Positions 25,596-35,739 are shown, counted from the stretch's first letter. The stretch is DNA of 45,067 bases from an uncultured Bacilli bacterium (GCA_934153655.1 CAKPFH010000003.1:1-45067), one strand, 5' to 3'. Notes: generated by a model not told the origin, from the letters alone. Program-made: numbers and translations.

Positions 25596-27953
25596 TTACT
25601 CCAATTCTATCCATGCATCTTCATCACCTGGTTTTGATACTTTAACTTCACTTATTTCATCATCTTCTAAATAAGTATCATAAATATTATATTCACCAGG
25701 TTCAACCGGTTCTTCATGATTATTTTTTTTATATTTTTTATAAAGAACCGTTCCTACTGCTATTACTAATACTCCAATTATTCCAGCAATAGTTTTACCG
25801 TTAAAGAAATTAATTTTACTACCATTTTCATCTAATTCTACTTCTTTAACAATTTTTATATCAGGTGATACTAATGAAATATCAAGATTATTATCTTTTA
25901 AGAATATCCATTTTTCTTCTTCTGAATCTTTTGATATTCTAATTGCAATTACATTACCATTTTCATCGTATTTAAATTCATATATTTTATAAGAACCTTT
26001 TTCCAAAATACCTATTTTATTGCCATATTTATCTGAAATAATAACTTCCATATCTTTGTATATGAATATTCCTTGTTTTGTTAATTCATAATATTTTCCA
26101 ATATATTCTCCATCTTGATAAATATATACCCATTTTTCACTTTCTCCTGCATCACTAATACGAATTGCAATTACATTACCATTTTCATCATATTTTACAT
26201 CATATACTGAATAATCACCTTTTTTAAGAACACCTATAACATTTCCATTTGAATCATAAATCATAACTTGAGCTAGATCGTCATAATGATATACACCTAT
26301 TTGCTCAAATTTAATTACAGTACTATTTTCTAATAATAAATCATCTACTTTTATCCATTTTTCTTCTTCTGAATCTTTTGATATTCTAATTGCAATTACA
26401 TTACCATCTTCATCGTATTTAAATTCATATATTTTATAAGAACCTTTTTCCAAAATATCTATTTTATTGCCATATTTATCTGAAATAATAACTTTCATAT
26501 CTTTGTATATGAATATTCCTTGTTTTGTTAATTCATAATATTTTCCAATATATTCTCCATCTTGATAAATATATACCCATTTTTCACTTTCTCCTGCATC
26601 ACTAATACGAATTGCAATTACATTACCATTTTCATCATATTTTACATCATATACTGAATAATCACCTTTTTTAAGAACACCTATAACATTTCCATTTGAA
26701 TCATAAATCATAACTTGAGCTAGATCGTCATAATGATATACACCTATTTGCTCAAATTTAATTACAGTACTATTTTCTAATAATAAATCATCTACTTTTA
26801 TCCATTTTTCCTTCTCTCCATTAGGACTAATTCGAATTCTTATGATATTACCATCATTATCATATTCAATTTCATATATATCATACTTGCCTTCTTGAAT
26901 AACGCCTATTTCATTACCATCACTATCATGTATTTTAAGATCTTGATAATAAAATTTATTTTCTTCTACATCTACACCCGTTTCAGGATTATCAGAATCT
27001 AAAGTACCTAATAAACTTGCTGAAAGCGTTTGTTTTCCTACATCATTTAATTTATTATTAAAACCTGTATCAACATTATTTTTATAATCTAACTCTCCAT
27101 TATCAGCAGCTATTATTTGTAAAACTACTTTTTCTATTCTATCTAAATAATTATCTAATTGATTAGAAAAATAATTATAAGTTTTAACGGAAGCAAACAT
27201 TTCTTTCGGTTTATATGACTTATTTTTTAATTCTAAATTATTTTTAATTACTTTAATTAATTCTTCTGTATTTCCATATCCATATGTATTTCTAACAATT
27301 TTTATCTTGTTTAGTATTGTTTCAGAATTTAAAGACACTTTTGAACCAAATGCTGTAGATGCATTACTAGAACTTGTTAAAGAGACTGCATTTTTTAAAC
27401 CTAAAACATTTTTAGTATTATCTTCATTATTATATTCATCACCAGTATTTTCATCAATCGTTTCACCACAAGTTAATTCACTTTTAATTTCATTATAATA
27501 AGTATCAATTGCAACTTTTCTTGTTTTAGTACATTCAATGTCTGATACTATTTTCCCATCTTTATATTTAAAATAAATTTCTTCTATTGTTCCATCGTCA
27601 TATTGTTTTTTTAATGTAACCTCACCATCATATTTTGGATAACGATTACCAAAAGTAGTAGTAGAAGTTGTATATCCGTTAGAAGCTGAGTAAGTGTTAA
27701 TAAAATTTTGAACATATTTATCGCTTATTTCTATATTACTTTTATTTACTATTTCAATAGTATCTGATTTTGAAACTTTGTTAATATTATTTCCATAATT
27801 ACCTAAAAAAATAACTTCCGTCGTTGAACCATCTGCTTCTTCTTTTTCTAATCTATACTGTGATGAATAATAAAGTATACTATTACCTCTATTAGTATAG
27901 CCTTGTTCTATAAAATAATTAGCAACATTAGTTGCATTATCTGTATTTTCCAT
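25596..27953 (-). CDS. Large repeat protein with one membrane helix, type VII-like island
   Basis: 785 residues from the ATG at 27953 (AGGAG six bases upstream; the ATG at 27959 abuts the ribosome binding site). The N-terminal 300 residues are mixed, with a helical part (about 205-290). From about 330 to 690 come short beta-rich repeats of roughly 50 residues with the pattern YDENGNVIAIRIS followed by EKW, two thirds of which lie in a 149-residue block present twice almost unchanged. A membrane helix (KTIAGIIGVLVIAVGTVLY, about 717-735) is followed by KKYKK and a last repeat-like segment. No N-terminal signal peptide. Co-transcribed with the LXG-like gene. Function unknown; a surface or secretion-associated scaffold is a guess. 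Confidence 0.75.
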   Translation of the reverse strand: MENTDNATNVANYFIEQGYTNRGNSILYYSSQYRLEKEEADGSTTEVIFLGNYGNNINKVSKSDTIEIVNKSNIEISDKYVQNFINTYSASNGYTTSTTTFGNRYPKYDGEVTLKKQYDDGTIEEIYFKYKDGKIVSDIECTKTRKVAIDTYYNEIKSELTCGETIDENTGDEYNNEDNTKNVLGLKNAVSLTSSSNASTAFGSKVSLNSETILNKIKIVRNTYGYGNTEELIKVIKNNLELKNKSYKPKEMFASVKTYNYFSNQLDNYLDRIEKVVLQIIAADNGELDYKNNVDTGFNNKLNDVGKQTLSASLLGTLDSDNPETGVDVEENKFYYQDLKIHDSDGNEIGVIQEGKYDIYEIEYDNDGNIIRIRISPNGEKEKWIKVDDLLLENSTVIKFEQIGVYHYDDLAQVMIYDSNGNVIGVLKKGDYSVYDVKYDENGNVIAIRISDAGESEKWVYIYQDGEYIGKYYELTKQGIFIYKDMKVIISDKYGNKIDILEKGSYKIYEFKYDEDGNVIAIRISKDSEEEKWIKVDDLLLENSTVIKFEQIGVYHYDDLAQVMIYDSNGNVIGVLKKGDYSVYDVKYDENGNVIAIRISDAGESEKWVYIYQDGEYIGKYYELTKQGIFIYKDMEVIISDKYGNKIGILEKGSYKIYEFKYDENGNVIAIRISKDSEEEKWIFLKDNNLDISLVSPDIKIVKEVELDENGSKINFFNGKTIAGIIGVLVIAVGTVLYKKYKKNNHEEPVEPGEYNIYDTYLEDDEISEVKVSKPGDEDAWIELE
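25907..26800. repeat. 447-bp near-identical tandem duplication inside the repeat protein gene
   Basis: 25907-26353 and 26354-26800 differ at only a handful of positions (for example about 25964/26411, 26006/26453). The unit is 149 codons, so the reading frame is kept. A third, clearly diverged unit follows from 26801. The near identity points to recent duplication or gene conversion. Confidence 0.9.
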
Positions 27954-27976
27954 TTTCATCTCCTATCATTAATTTA

Positions 27977-28006
27977 ATTATAAATTTTTTTATATATAAA
28001 AGTCAA
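27977..28006 (-). promoter_or_regulatory. Promoter of the repeat-protein/LXG-like unit
   Basis: On the minus strand TTGACT (28001-28006), 18 bases, TATAAT (27977-27982), with the AGGAG ribosome binding site just downstream. Confidence 0.7.
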
Positions 28007-28077
28007 CTAATTAGACAAATTAGTAAAAAGAGACAATTGTATTATGTATTTATTACTATATTTTTCTATTTATAATT

Positions 28078-28111
28078 AAAAATCTAACCATTTCTTTGAT
28101 TAGATTTTTTT
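28078..28111 (-). terminator. Terminator downstream of polC
   Basis: AAAAATCTAA (28078-28087) pairs with 28100-28109 around a 12-base loop, with T-runs on both sides, so it could act in both directions; on the minus strand it lies some 50 bases after the polC stop. Confidence 0.75.
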
Positions 28112-28159
28112 AGATTATCTTAATGTTGGTAAAATAATTACTCACCATTATATTTTTTC

Positions 28160-31100
28160 TTAAAATAACGATAATTGGTTAGACTCAGGAAGTGAATCTA
28201 ATATTTTCATACTACGCATTTTATCAATTAAAGTTGTAGAAACTTTTCCTCGCTTTTGTAAATCTTCCATACTTAAAAATTCTTTTACTTCTCTTTCTTG
28301 AACAATAGTTTTACCAACAGTGTCCCCTAGTCCATCAATAGCTCTAAATGGTGGAATTAAAGTATTTTCTTCTGTATCAGATTTTATAAATTTAACAGCA
28401 TCTGATTTTTGTAAATTGATGTTAGCAAATTTTATTCCTCTTGCAGTTGCTTCTAAAGCAATTTTTAAAGTTTCTAGAATATCTCCTTCTTTTTTAGTAA
28501 TTTCATGACTTTTATTTTCTAAATCTTCTATTTTTAATTTAATAGCATCATAGCCTTTTATCATTGTTTCAATATCAAAGTCAACTACTCTTATTGAAAA
28601 GAAAGTAGCATAGTAATTAAGAGGTTGATATACTTTAAACCAAGCTATACGAATTGCACTCATAACATAAGCACAAGCATGAGCTTTTGGAAACATGTAT
28701 TGAATTTTATGACAAGATTCTATATACCAATCCGGAATATTATTGTCAATCATAACTTGTTTCCATTCAAGCCATTTTTCAGGTTCTTTTTTAGCTTTAC
28801 CTTTTCTTACAAATTCCATTATCTTGAAAGCATCTTTAGGTTTTAAACCATGATTTTTTAAATAAACCATGATATCATCACGACAACCTATTACTTCTTT
28901 AAATTCACAAATATGATTATCAATTAAATCTTCAGCATTGCCATTCCAAACATCCGTTCCATGTGATAATCCTGATATTTTAACAAGTTCTCCAAAAGTT
29001 TTAGGTTTAGCTTTAACTAACATATTAATAACAAAGTTAGTCCCCATTTCCGGTAAACCAAGTGTTCCAATTTCACATCTTATTTCCTCACTGGAAACTC
29101 CTAAAGCATCAGGTGATGTTAATAAGCTTAAAACTTTAGGATCGTCCATTGGTAAAGTTGTAACATCAATTCCTGATAAATCTTGAAGCATTCTTAAAAT
29201 TGTTGGATCATCGTGTCCTAGTATATCAAGTTTTAAAACATCTTGATCGATAGCATGATAATCAAAGTGCGTTGTTCGCCATACGGAAGTCACATCATCG
29301 GCTGGGTATTGGAAAGGTGTGAAATCAAAGACATCCATATAAGATGGTATAACAACAATTCCTCCAGGATGTTGACCAGTTGTTCTTTTAACTCCTGTAC
29401 AACCAACAGCAAGTCGTTCAATTTCAGCCATGTGAACATCTTGAACACCTTTTTTTTCAAAATAACCTCGAACAAAACCATAAGCTGTTTTCTCAGCAAC
29501 AGTTCCAATTGTTCCAGCCCGATAAACGTTGTCTTCTCCAAATATTACTTTAGTATAAGCATGGGCTGAAGCTTGATTATCACCAGAAAAATTTAAATCA
29601 ATATCCGGAACTTTATCAGCATTAAATCCTAAGAAAGTAGCAAATGGCATATCTTGTCCTTCTTTAGACATTTTTGTATTACAATTCGGACACATTTTAT
29701 CAGGTAAATCATACCCACTTGCTGAATAATTAAGTGAATATGGATTACCATCTTCATCATTAAATAAGCTTAAATGACATTTTTTACATAAATAATGAGC
29801 TGGCAAAGGATTAACTTCAGTTATTCCCATCATAGTAGCAACAAATGAAGAACCAACCGATCCACGGGATCCTACTAAATATCCTTCATCATTAGAGTGT
29901 TTTACTAATTTTTGAGCAATTAAATAAATTACATCAAAGCCTCCACCTATAATACCACCCATTAGTTTTTTCGTTTCTTTATTTATATAAGCTTCATCAT
30001 TTACTTTTTCTTTATCTTCTAAAATATTATTTATAAAATCTTCTTTATTTAACTTAAATACTTCATCATAACCAAGTTTAATTGTCTCACTTAATTCACT
30101 TTGAAACAATTTATCTAATTCGTCTTCAGTTTTATCTGGATTAGTATTTTTTACTTTATTCTTAACTAATTTAATTATTCTATCTCCATATAATTCTTCG
30201 GCAATTCTCTCTTCAATATGACGAGGAAGTGGATCTCCATACATTGAATGAGCTTTATTAAAGACCATTTCATACACATCTTCCTTTGAATTTTCAATTC
30301 TTGGTGAAAAAGGAATACCACCTGTATCAATTATAACTTCTACTTCTTCTACCATATCAGCTATTTTATTAGTATTTTCAATTACAATTTCATTTCTAGT
30401 TTTCTCATCAAGAAAATTAAAGTCTTCAAGCATTTCATCAGTTGTTCTAAAATGTTGACTTGGTATTTCAGTAATATCACGTTTAGCAAGGGGATGAAGT
30501 CCGCCACCTGGTAATTTTTGATTAACAATAATTTCTCTATAGATTTTATCACTTCTTGTTAAATGATGAACATCTCCCGTTGCAACTATTATTTTTCCGG
30601 CTTCTTTGGTTAATTTAATTATTTTGTTAATATTAGCAATAAGTTCATTTTCATCTTTAAAATCACCTAATTGAATTAAATGACCATAACACTCAGGTGG
30701 TTGCACCTCAACATAATCATAAAAACCAATAATATCTCTTATTTCGGAATCAGTTTTACTTCTTGCTTCAACAAATACTTCTGATTCATAACAGCCGCTT
30801 CCAATTAACAATCCTTCTCTTAAAGCTTCAATTTCACTTCTTAATATTCTTGCTGTTTTATAAAAATGTTTAGTATTAGCAATAGAAATTATTTTAAATA
30901 AATTTTTTAAACCAACTTTATTTTGAACTAAAATATTTACATGATATGTTCGACCAAATTTATGAATATCTTCAGAACTAATAAGAGTTTCTAAATCTGA
31001 TATTTTTAAAATATTAATTCCTTCTAGTTTTTTCATCATTTTATGAAAAACTAAAGCTGTTGCTAAAGCATCATAATCACCTCTATGGTGTGATTCTTCA

Positions 31101-32767
31101 TCAAATTCGACTCCATATCTTTTGGTAATAGCAGATAAGCCATGACGAGAAGCTTCTTGATCTAAAATTCTTGATAAAGCTAATGTATCAATTACGGTAT
31201 TTTTATATTCACCTAAATTATATTTTTTATAACACATTTCAATAAATGAAGTATCAAACTTAGCATTATGAGCAACCATGACATCGTCCCCTGCCCACTT
31301 TAAGAATTCTTTAACAGCAATTTCTTCATTTGGACAATCTGCAACCATTTCATTAGTTATACTAGTAACACTAGTTATTCTCTCAGTAATTGGTTTTGGA
31401 GGTTTAATTAATTTATCAAATTTATCAATAATCTCGCCATCTTTTAATTTAACCGCTCCAATTTCAATAATGGAATCCCCACCAGCAGCATTAAAACCTG
31501 TTGTTTCAAGGTCAAATACAACATATTCTTCAGCAAGTAAAGTAGCATTATTACTTCTTTTTACAATTGATACATTATCATCAACTAAAGTTAATTCGGT
31601 TCCATAAATTACTTTAAAATGTTCTTCTTTAGGTTTACCTTTATTATAATCAACAATCATATTATAAGCATTTGGAAAAGCTTGGCATCCTGAATGATCA
31701 GTAATAGCAATTGCCTTATGTCCCCATTTAATAGCTTGTTCTATAGTTGAAACACCATGTTTTGAAACAGCACACACTCCATCCATAGCACTCATCATTG
31801 TATGGGTATGCAACTCTACTCTTTTAATTGGAGCAAGATCTGTGATTTCTACATTTTTCTTATCTGAAACATTAATAGAACTTATATTAAAAACTATTTC
31901 ATCCATAGTATACTTATCTCTTTTAGTATACCCTTTAAATTTAAACCATTTACTTGGTTTTAAAATACCAACTAATCTTTTAAGTTCTTCACTATCAGTC
32001 GTAAAAACCTTAGCATACATACTATCTGTATAATCAGTTAATTTTAAAGTTATGATTTTATAATTACTCTTAGTAGATTCAAATATATCTACTCCAAATA
32101 TTTCACATTCAATAATTAAATCATTATCTTCAGAGACAATATCTTTAATATTAATAGTATCTCCTTCAATAACCTCACCTAAATATACTCTTTCATCTTC
32201 AACAGTTTTAACTTTTTTTCTTCGAGGTTCAAATGTTTTAGTTTCAAAATTACTTGGTTCACTTGTCTTTTTAACCTCGATATTAGTTAAATTTTCATTT
32301 ATCATTTTACGTATATTAGCTCGATTTTCTTCATCAACAAAAACTGTTAAAGGATTATAACCTAAATTAACTAAATTAGTATTAATACCTTTTAAATAAT
32401 TATTAATTTCTCTTTCTTCACCTTGATTATATGCAACTATATAATTATTATTATCTCCATTTATTTTTAATCTATCTTGAAAATACTTTCCATATTCTGG
32501 TAAAAAGTTTTTAAAATATTCTTCTAAATAAAGACTTTTATCACCTAAATTATTAATTCTAATTTCTACTTTAGAATTAAAATAATTTTCCATTTGATCT
32601 TTTAACTTTAAATAATTATCAACTGATATCATTCTTTCAGTTTCTAAAAAGATAGTAATTAAACTATCTTTATTATTAACTATTACTCTTAATAATTTAG
32701 CATTTTTAAATTCTTCTATATTATCTAGATGGATTAATGTTAAAAAATATTCAAGTTTGTTTTCCAT
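28160..32767 (-). CDS. polC: DNA polymerase III alpha subunit, PolC type
   Basis: Leading-strand replicative polymerase of low-GC Gram-positives. The 1535 residues show the PolC order: N-terminal and OB-fold domains (about 1-310), a PHP domain (VELHTHTMMSAMDG) interrupted by the DEDD proofreading exonuclease (EYVVFDLETTGFNAAGGDS, about 420), the catalytic core (GSRGSVGSSFVATMMGIT and DIDLNFSG) and a zinc-binding CxxC pair set, ending with the beta-clamp motif QLSLF. Length is slightly above the usual 1440. ATG 32767 follows GAGGTAAGT. It lies 13 bases after the preceding unknown gene. Confidence 0.98.
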   Translation of the reverse strand: MENKLEYFLTLIHLDNIEEFKNAKLLRVIVNNKDSLITIFLETERMISVDNYLKLKDQMENYFNSKVEIRINNLGDKSLYLEEYFKNFLPEYGKYFQDRLKINGDNNNYIVAYNQGEEREINNYLKGINTNLVNLGYNPLTVFVDEENRANIRKMINENLTNIEVKKTSEPSNFETKTFEPRRKKVKTVEDERVYLGEVIEGDTINIKDIVSEDNDLIIECEIFGVDIFESTKSNYKIITLKLTDYTDSMYAKVFTTDSEELKRLVGILKPSKWFKFKGYTKRDKYTMDEIVFNISSINVSDKKNVEITDLAPIKRVELHTHTMMSAMDGVCAVSKHGVSTIEQAIKWGHKAIAITDHSGCQAFPNAYNMIVDYNKGKPKEEHFKVIYGTELTLVDDNVSIVKRSNNATLLAEEYVVFDLETTGFNAAGGDSIIEIGAVKLKDGEIIDKFDKLIKPPKPITERITSVTSITNEMVADCPNEEIAVKEFLKWAGDDVMVAHNAKFDTSFIEMCYKKYNLGEYKNTVIDTLALSRILDQEASRHGLSAITKRYGVEFDEESHHRGDYDALATALVFHKMMKKLEGINILKISDLETLISSEDIHKFGRTYHVNILVQNKVGLKNLFKIISIANTKHFYKTARILRSEIEALREGLLIGSGCYESEVFVEARSKTDSEIRDIIGFYDYVEVQPPECYGHLIQLGDFKDENELIANINKIIKLTKEAGKIIVATGDVHHLTRSDKIYREIIVNQKLPGGGLHPLAKRDITEIPSQHFRTTDEMLEDFNFLDEKTRNEIVIENTNKIADMVEEVEVIIDTGGIPFSPRIENSKEDVYEMVFNKAHSMYGDPLPRHIEERIAEELYGDRIIKLVKNKVKNTNPDKTEDELDKLFQSELSETIKLGYDEVFKLNKEDFINNILEDKEKVNDEAYINKETKKLMGGIIGGGFDVIYLIAQKLVKHSNDEGYLVGSRGSVGSSFVATMMGITEVNPLPAHYLCKKCHLSLFNDEDGNPYSLNYSASGYDLPDKMCPNCNTKMSKEGQDMPFATFLGFNADKVPDIDLNFSGDNQASAHAYTKVIFGEDNVYRAGTIGTVAEKTAYGFVRGYFEKKGVQDVHMAEIERLAVGCTGVKRTTGQHPGGIVVIPSYMDVFDFTPFQYPADDVTSVWRTTHFDYHAIDQDVLKLDILGHDDPTILRMLQDLSGIDVTTLPMDDPKVLSLLTSPDALGVSSEEIRCEIGTLGLPEMGTNFVINMLVKAKPKTFGELVKISGLSHGTDVWNGNAEDLIDNHICEFKEVIGCRDDIMVYLKNHGLKPKDAFKIMEFVRKGKAKKEPEKWLEWKQVMIDNNIPDWYIESCHKIQYMFPKAHACAYVMSAIRIAWFKVYQPLNYYATFFSIRVVDFDIETMIKGYDAIKLKIEDLENKSHEITKKEGDILETLKIALEATARGIKFANINLQKSDAVKFIKSDTEENTLIPPFRAIDGLGDTVGKTIVQEREVKEFLSMEDLQKRGKVSTTLIDKMRSMKILDSLPESNQLSLF

Positions 32768-32779
32768 ACTTACCTCAAT

Positions 32780-33631
32780 TTAAATTACTTCTATTTCTTC
32801 TTCTTTTTCGATTTGAATTACATTTCCAAGTTTTAAAATATGTTTATTGTTTTTTATACAAAAGTTAATAAACTCATCTAAACTCATCTTTTTCATATTT
32901 TTATCAATAGGATATTTAGATGCATCAAAGGCAATCTTATCTTCTATCATTCTATTTAATAAATCTTCCTTGGTATCATATCCTAAATACATTAACCAAA
33001 AAGGATAGATTTGTCTTTTAATTATTTTTAAAACTTTATCACCTTGATTATAGGTATTTACATTACTTATTTGATTATTTATTTCGTTTAAAACTGCAAG
33101 TTCTATTATAGCATTTTTTATTTCTTTGAAATCTTCATATTTATCTTCAAATAAACCTTTTACAATTGTTAAAATAAGAATTATTAAAAAATCATATTTA
33201 TCTTTATCACTACCCCAAATAATAGCATTATTCTTTTTACTATATTCAATAATTTCCATTCTTGGATGAACAACATAAATAGGATATTCATCACATAATT
33301 TCATTTTTAAAACTGAAAGAGTTGCTTTAGTAATTAATTTATTATCATTTAAAACCAATTTTTCTAAATGCATTTTATGCTTTTCAGTTTCTTTTTTTAA
33401 AGATATATATAAATCACTTTCAAATATTTCATTATACAAAATATCATTATCAGGAATAAAATCTTTCCCATATTTGATAATTTCTTCTTTATCTTTATAG
33501 CAAAAATTATATTCTTTTTTATACTTATTCCATAAATTTTTACGAAATTTATCTATTTCTTTTGATAAGCTCGCACTATATAATAAGTACCAAGCTAGTA
33601 AATATTCATTAACACTAAAGTTTAAATTCAT
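32780..33631 (-). CDS. Uncharacterised 283-aa protein upstream of polC
   Basis: Starts MNLNFSVNEYLLAWYLLYSAS at 33631 (GTGGAG upstream). Mostly helical, Lys/Asp/Glu-rich and without signal peptide; a WGSDKDKYDF segment in the middle is distinctive. The C-terminal third (LDEFINFCIKNNKHILKLGN) is helical. No family recognised. It shares a promoter (33774-33802) and probably an mRNA with polC. In Bacilli polC usually follows proS or rseP, so this neighbour is unusual. Confidence 0.7.
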   Translation of the reverse strand: MNLNFSVNEYLLAWYLLYSASLSKEIDKFRKNLWNKYKKEYNFCYKDKEEIIKYGKDFIPDNDILYNEIFESDLYISLKKETEKHKMHLEKLVLNDNKLITKATLSVLKMKLCDEYPIYVVHPRMEIIEYSKKNNAIIWGSDKDKYDFLIILILTIVKGLFEDKYEDFKEIKNAIIELAVLNEINNQISNVNTYNQGDKVLKIIKRQIYPFWLMYLGYDTKEDLLNRMIEDKIAFDASKYPIDKNMKKMSLDEFINFCIKNNKHILKLGNVIQIEKEEEIEVI

Positions 33632-33653
33632 TATCTCCACTACTCCAATATTT

Positions 33654-33685
33654 ATTTCTTAAATTTTAAGAAATCTTGTCGTCCT
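33654..33685. repeat. Hairpin motif also found next to tnpB
   Basis: A perfect 10-bp inverted repeat (33654-33663 with 33665-33674) is followed by CTTGTCGTCCT. The same arrangement, TTTCTTAA...TTAAGAAA then TCTTGTTCGTCCT, occurs at 196-226 in the first part of the TnpB guide-RNA scaffold. Here it lies in the 5' untranslated region of the gene at 32780-33631; the rest of a right end is not visible. Confidence 0.55.
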
Positions 33686-33773
33686 TTTTATTTTAATATA
33701 ATTATTTTTTTATATTTTTAATTTATTATCCAAGTGAATTAATTATCTTTTAAATAACTCACCCTTCATATCG

Positions 33774-33802
33774 ATAATACCATTTTTTTAAGTGTTTATC
33801 AA
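33774..33802 (-). promoter_or_regulatory. Promoter of the 283-aa gene and polC
   Basis: On the minus strand TTGATA (33797-33802), 17 bases, TATTAT (33774-33779) preceded by TGG. The leader of about 130 bases contains the 33654-33685 hairpin motif. Confidence 0.7.
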
Positions 33803-33892
33803 TATATTTTTGGGATTTTAAAGCATTTTATATGATTTAAATTTCTTATATTACTAGCAATTATTTCTTTTTAATCCAAATTAATGATTTAA

Positions 33893-34960
33893 TTATTTAA
33901 AAAAGTTAATTATTTTAGTAAATATTTTTTCGAATATATTTTTCTTAGTTTTTTTAGTTTCTTTTTTATAAATTAATTCTTCATGAATAACATCATCATT
34001 TAGTATTACTTGGATACTTCCTAATATGTTATCTTTTTTATTTATAATTACTTTAGTTTCAACTTTTTTAGCTTCTTCTTTAGTTAAAGGATAAGTAAAA
34101 TTATTTTTTATTTCATAAGAAGAATTAAAGACATTTGAAATATGAAAATTATTTTTATCTAATAATTTATAGTTTTTATAAGTTTTAAAAAAGTATTCAT
34201 ACATGTTTTTCTGTTCTTCGTAGTGATTTGGATTATTTAAAGATACCATAACAAGGTTTAAATCATTATTGTTAGCAGTTGTTATTAATGATTTACCAGC
34301 AAGTGGTGTATAACCGGTTTTAGCAGTTGTTATTTTTTTGTAATCAAATATTATTTTAGCTCGATTTATTAAAGCATAACTTTTTAAGTTAGTTTTAAAA
34401 TTATAGTATTTAGCACCAGCTATTTTGGTAAATAAAGGGTACTTTAAAGCTAAAGTCCTTGTTAAGATAGCAAGGTCATAGGCAGTTGAATAGTTCTTGG
34501 TTTCTTCATCTAAACCATGGGGATTTTTAAAATTTGTATTTAACATACCTAAATTATTGGCTTCTAAATTCATCAAAGAAACAAAGTCATCAATACTTCC
34601 AGCAACTAAATAAGCAATTTCAATACTTGCATCATTACCACTTCTAAGCATCAAACCATATAATAAATCTCTTAAAGTAATTTCTTCAGAAATTGATAAA
34701 TACATATTTGTTCCATAAGCTTTTAAAACTTCTTCTCCTACGGTTATTTTACTATTTAATTTATCACCTGCATATTTATTGGCAACCAGAAAAGTCATGA
34801 GTTTAGTAGTAGATGCTATTAGCATACTAGTATTACTGTTTTTTTGATATAAAATTCGTCCACTATCAACATCCATGACAATACTTCCTTTGCTACTATC
34901 TGTTAAAGCATAAGTATTAAATGGTATAATAACAAGTAATAAAATAATTAATTTTTTCAT
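33893..34960 (-). CDS. D-alanyl-D-alanine carboxypeptidase (penicillin-binding protein 5/DacF type)
   Basis: Trims the terminal D-Ala of peptidoglycan stem peptides outside the membrane. The 355-residue protein has a signal peptide (KKLIILLLVIIPFNTYA), the catalytic S50-T-T-K53 (ASTTKLMT), the SGN triad in LRSGNDAS and KTG in TAKTGYTPLAGK. The C-terminal beta domain ends in a basic amphipathic tail (KNIFEKIFTKIINFF) suitable for membrane docking. Placed after uppS, another envelope gene, on the same strand. DacF or DacA cannot be separated by eye. Confidence 0.93.
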   Translation of the reverse strand: MKKLIILLLVIIPFNTYALTDSSKGSIVMDVDSGRILYQKNSNTSMLIASTTKLMTFLVANKYAGDKLNSKITVGEEVLKAYGTNMYLSISEEITLRDLLYGLMLRSGNDASIEIAYLVAGSIDDFVSLMNLEANNLGMLNTNFKNPHGLDEETKNYSTAYDLAILTRTLALKYPLFTKIAGAKYYNFKTNLKSYALINRAKIIFDYKKITTAKTGYTPLAGKSLITTANNNDLNLVMVSLNNPNHYEEQKNMYEYFFKTYKNYKLLDKNNFHISNVFNSSYEIKNNFTYPLTKEEAKKVETKVIINKKDNILGSIQVILNDDVIHEELIYKKETKKTKKNIFEKIFTKIINFFK

Positions 34961-35005
34961 AATTCACCTATAAAACTATATGAATTAAAAATTAATAAAT
35001 ACTAT

Positions 35006-35701
35006 TTACTTAACTAAACCAAACCTTCGATCCCTTTTTTGATAGGCTTCTAAAGCCTCATCAAAATCTTTTTTAGAAAAATCTGGAAATAGAACCTCTG
35101 TAAAATATAATTCACTATAGGCAAGAGAAAATAACATAAAATTACTTAAACGATATTCACCACTAGTTCTAATTAATAAATCAATAGCAGGTAAATCTTG
35201 ATATAAATTTTTTAAAAAGTAATCTGGGTTAATATCATCAATATTAATTTCTTTATTAATTACTTGTTTAATTAGTTTTTTAGTCGTATCAACTATTTCA
35301 TAAGAACCTGAATAATTTAGACAAATATTTAAAATATAATCAGGATTACTAACATTTTCATTCTCTATTTTAGCAATTAATTTTTCAAGAGAAATTGGTA
35401 AGCCTTCCTCTCTTTTAGAAAAAACAACTTTAATATTATTTGCTTGAAAAGTTTTAAATTGTTTTTTTAAAACTTTAGTAAATAAGTTCATAAGATAATC
35501 AACTTCTTCTTCACTTCTTTTAAAATTTTCCGTTGAAAAAGCATATAAACTTAATACTTTTACTCCTTTTTCAAATATGTATGGTATTAGCTTTTCTAAG
35601 TTTTTACTTCCTTCTAGATGTCCTTTACTTCTTGGTAAACCTCTTTTAGTAGCCCATCTACCATTTCCATCCATTATAATTGCAACATGTTCTGGTATCA
35701 T
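35006..35701 (-). CDS. uppS: Undecaprenyl diphosphate synthase (isoprenyl transferase)
   Basis: Makes the C55 lipid carrier for cell wall building. 231 residues with the opening HVAIIMDGNGRWATKRGLPRS (catalytic Asp in MDGNGRW), the SLYAFSTENFKRS motif and LLIRTSGEYRLSNFML. ATG 35701 with GGAGG upstream; an extended -10 (TGCTATAAT, 35722-35727) lies just before it. cdsA, its common neighbour, is not here. Confidence 0.95.
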   Translation of the reverse strand: MIPEHVAIIMDGNGRWATKRGLPRSKGHLEGSKNLEKLIPYIFEKGVKVLSLYAFSTENFKRSEEEVDYLMNLFTKVLKKQFKTFQANNIKVVFSKREEGLPISLEKLIAKIENENVSNPDYILNICLNYSGSYEIVDTTKKLIKQVINKEINIDDINPDYFLKNLYQDLPAIDLLIRTSGEYRLSNFMLFSLAYSELYFTEVLFPDFSKKDFDEALEAYQKRDRRFGLVK

Positions 35702-35739
35702 ATAACCTCCACTTCAGTTTAATTATAGCAAATAACAAA

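Noticed and set aside
29243..29569. Frames on both strands inside polC
   Set aside because: Fully contained in polC, whose own frame is conserved throughout.
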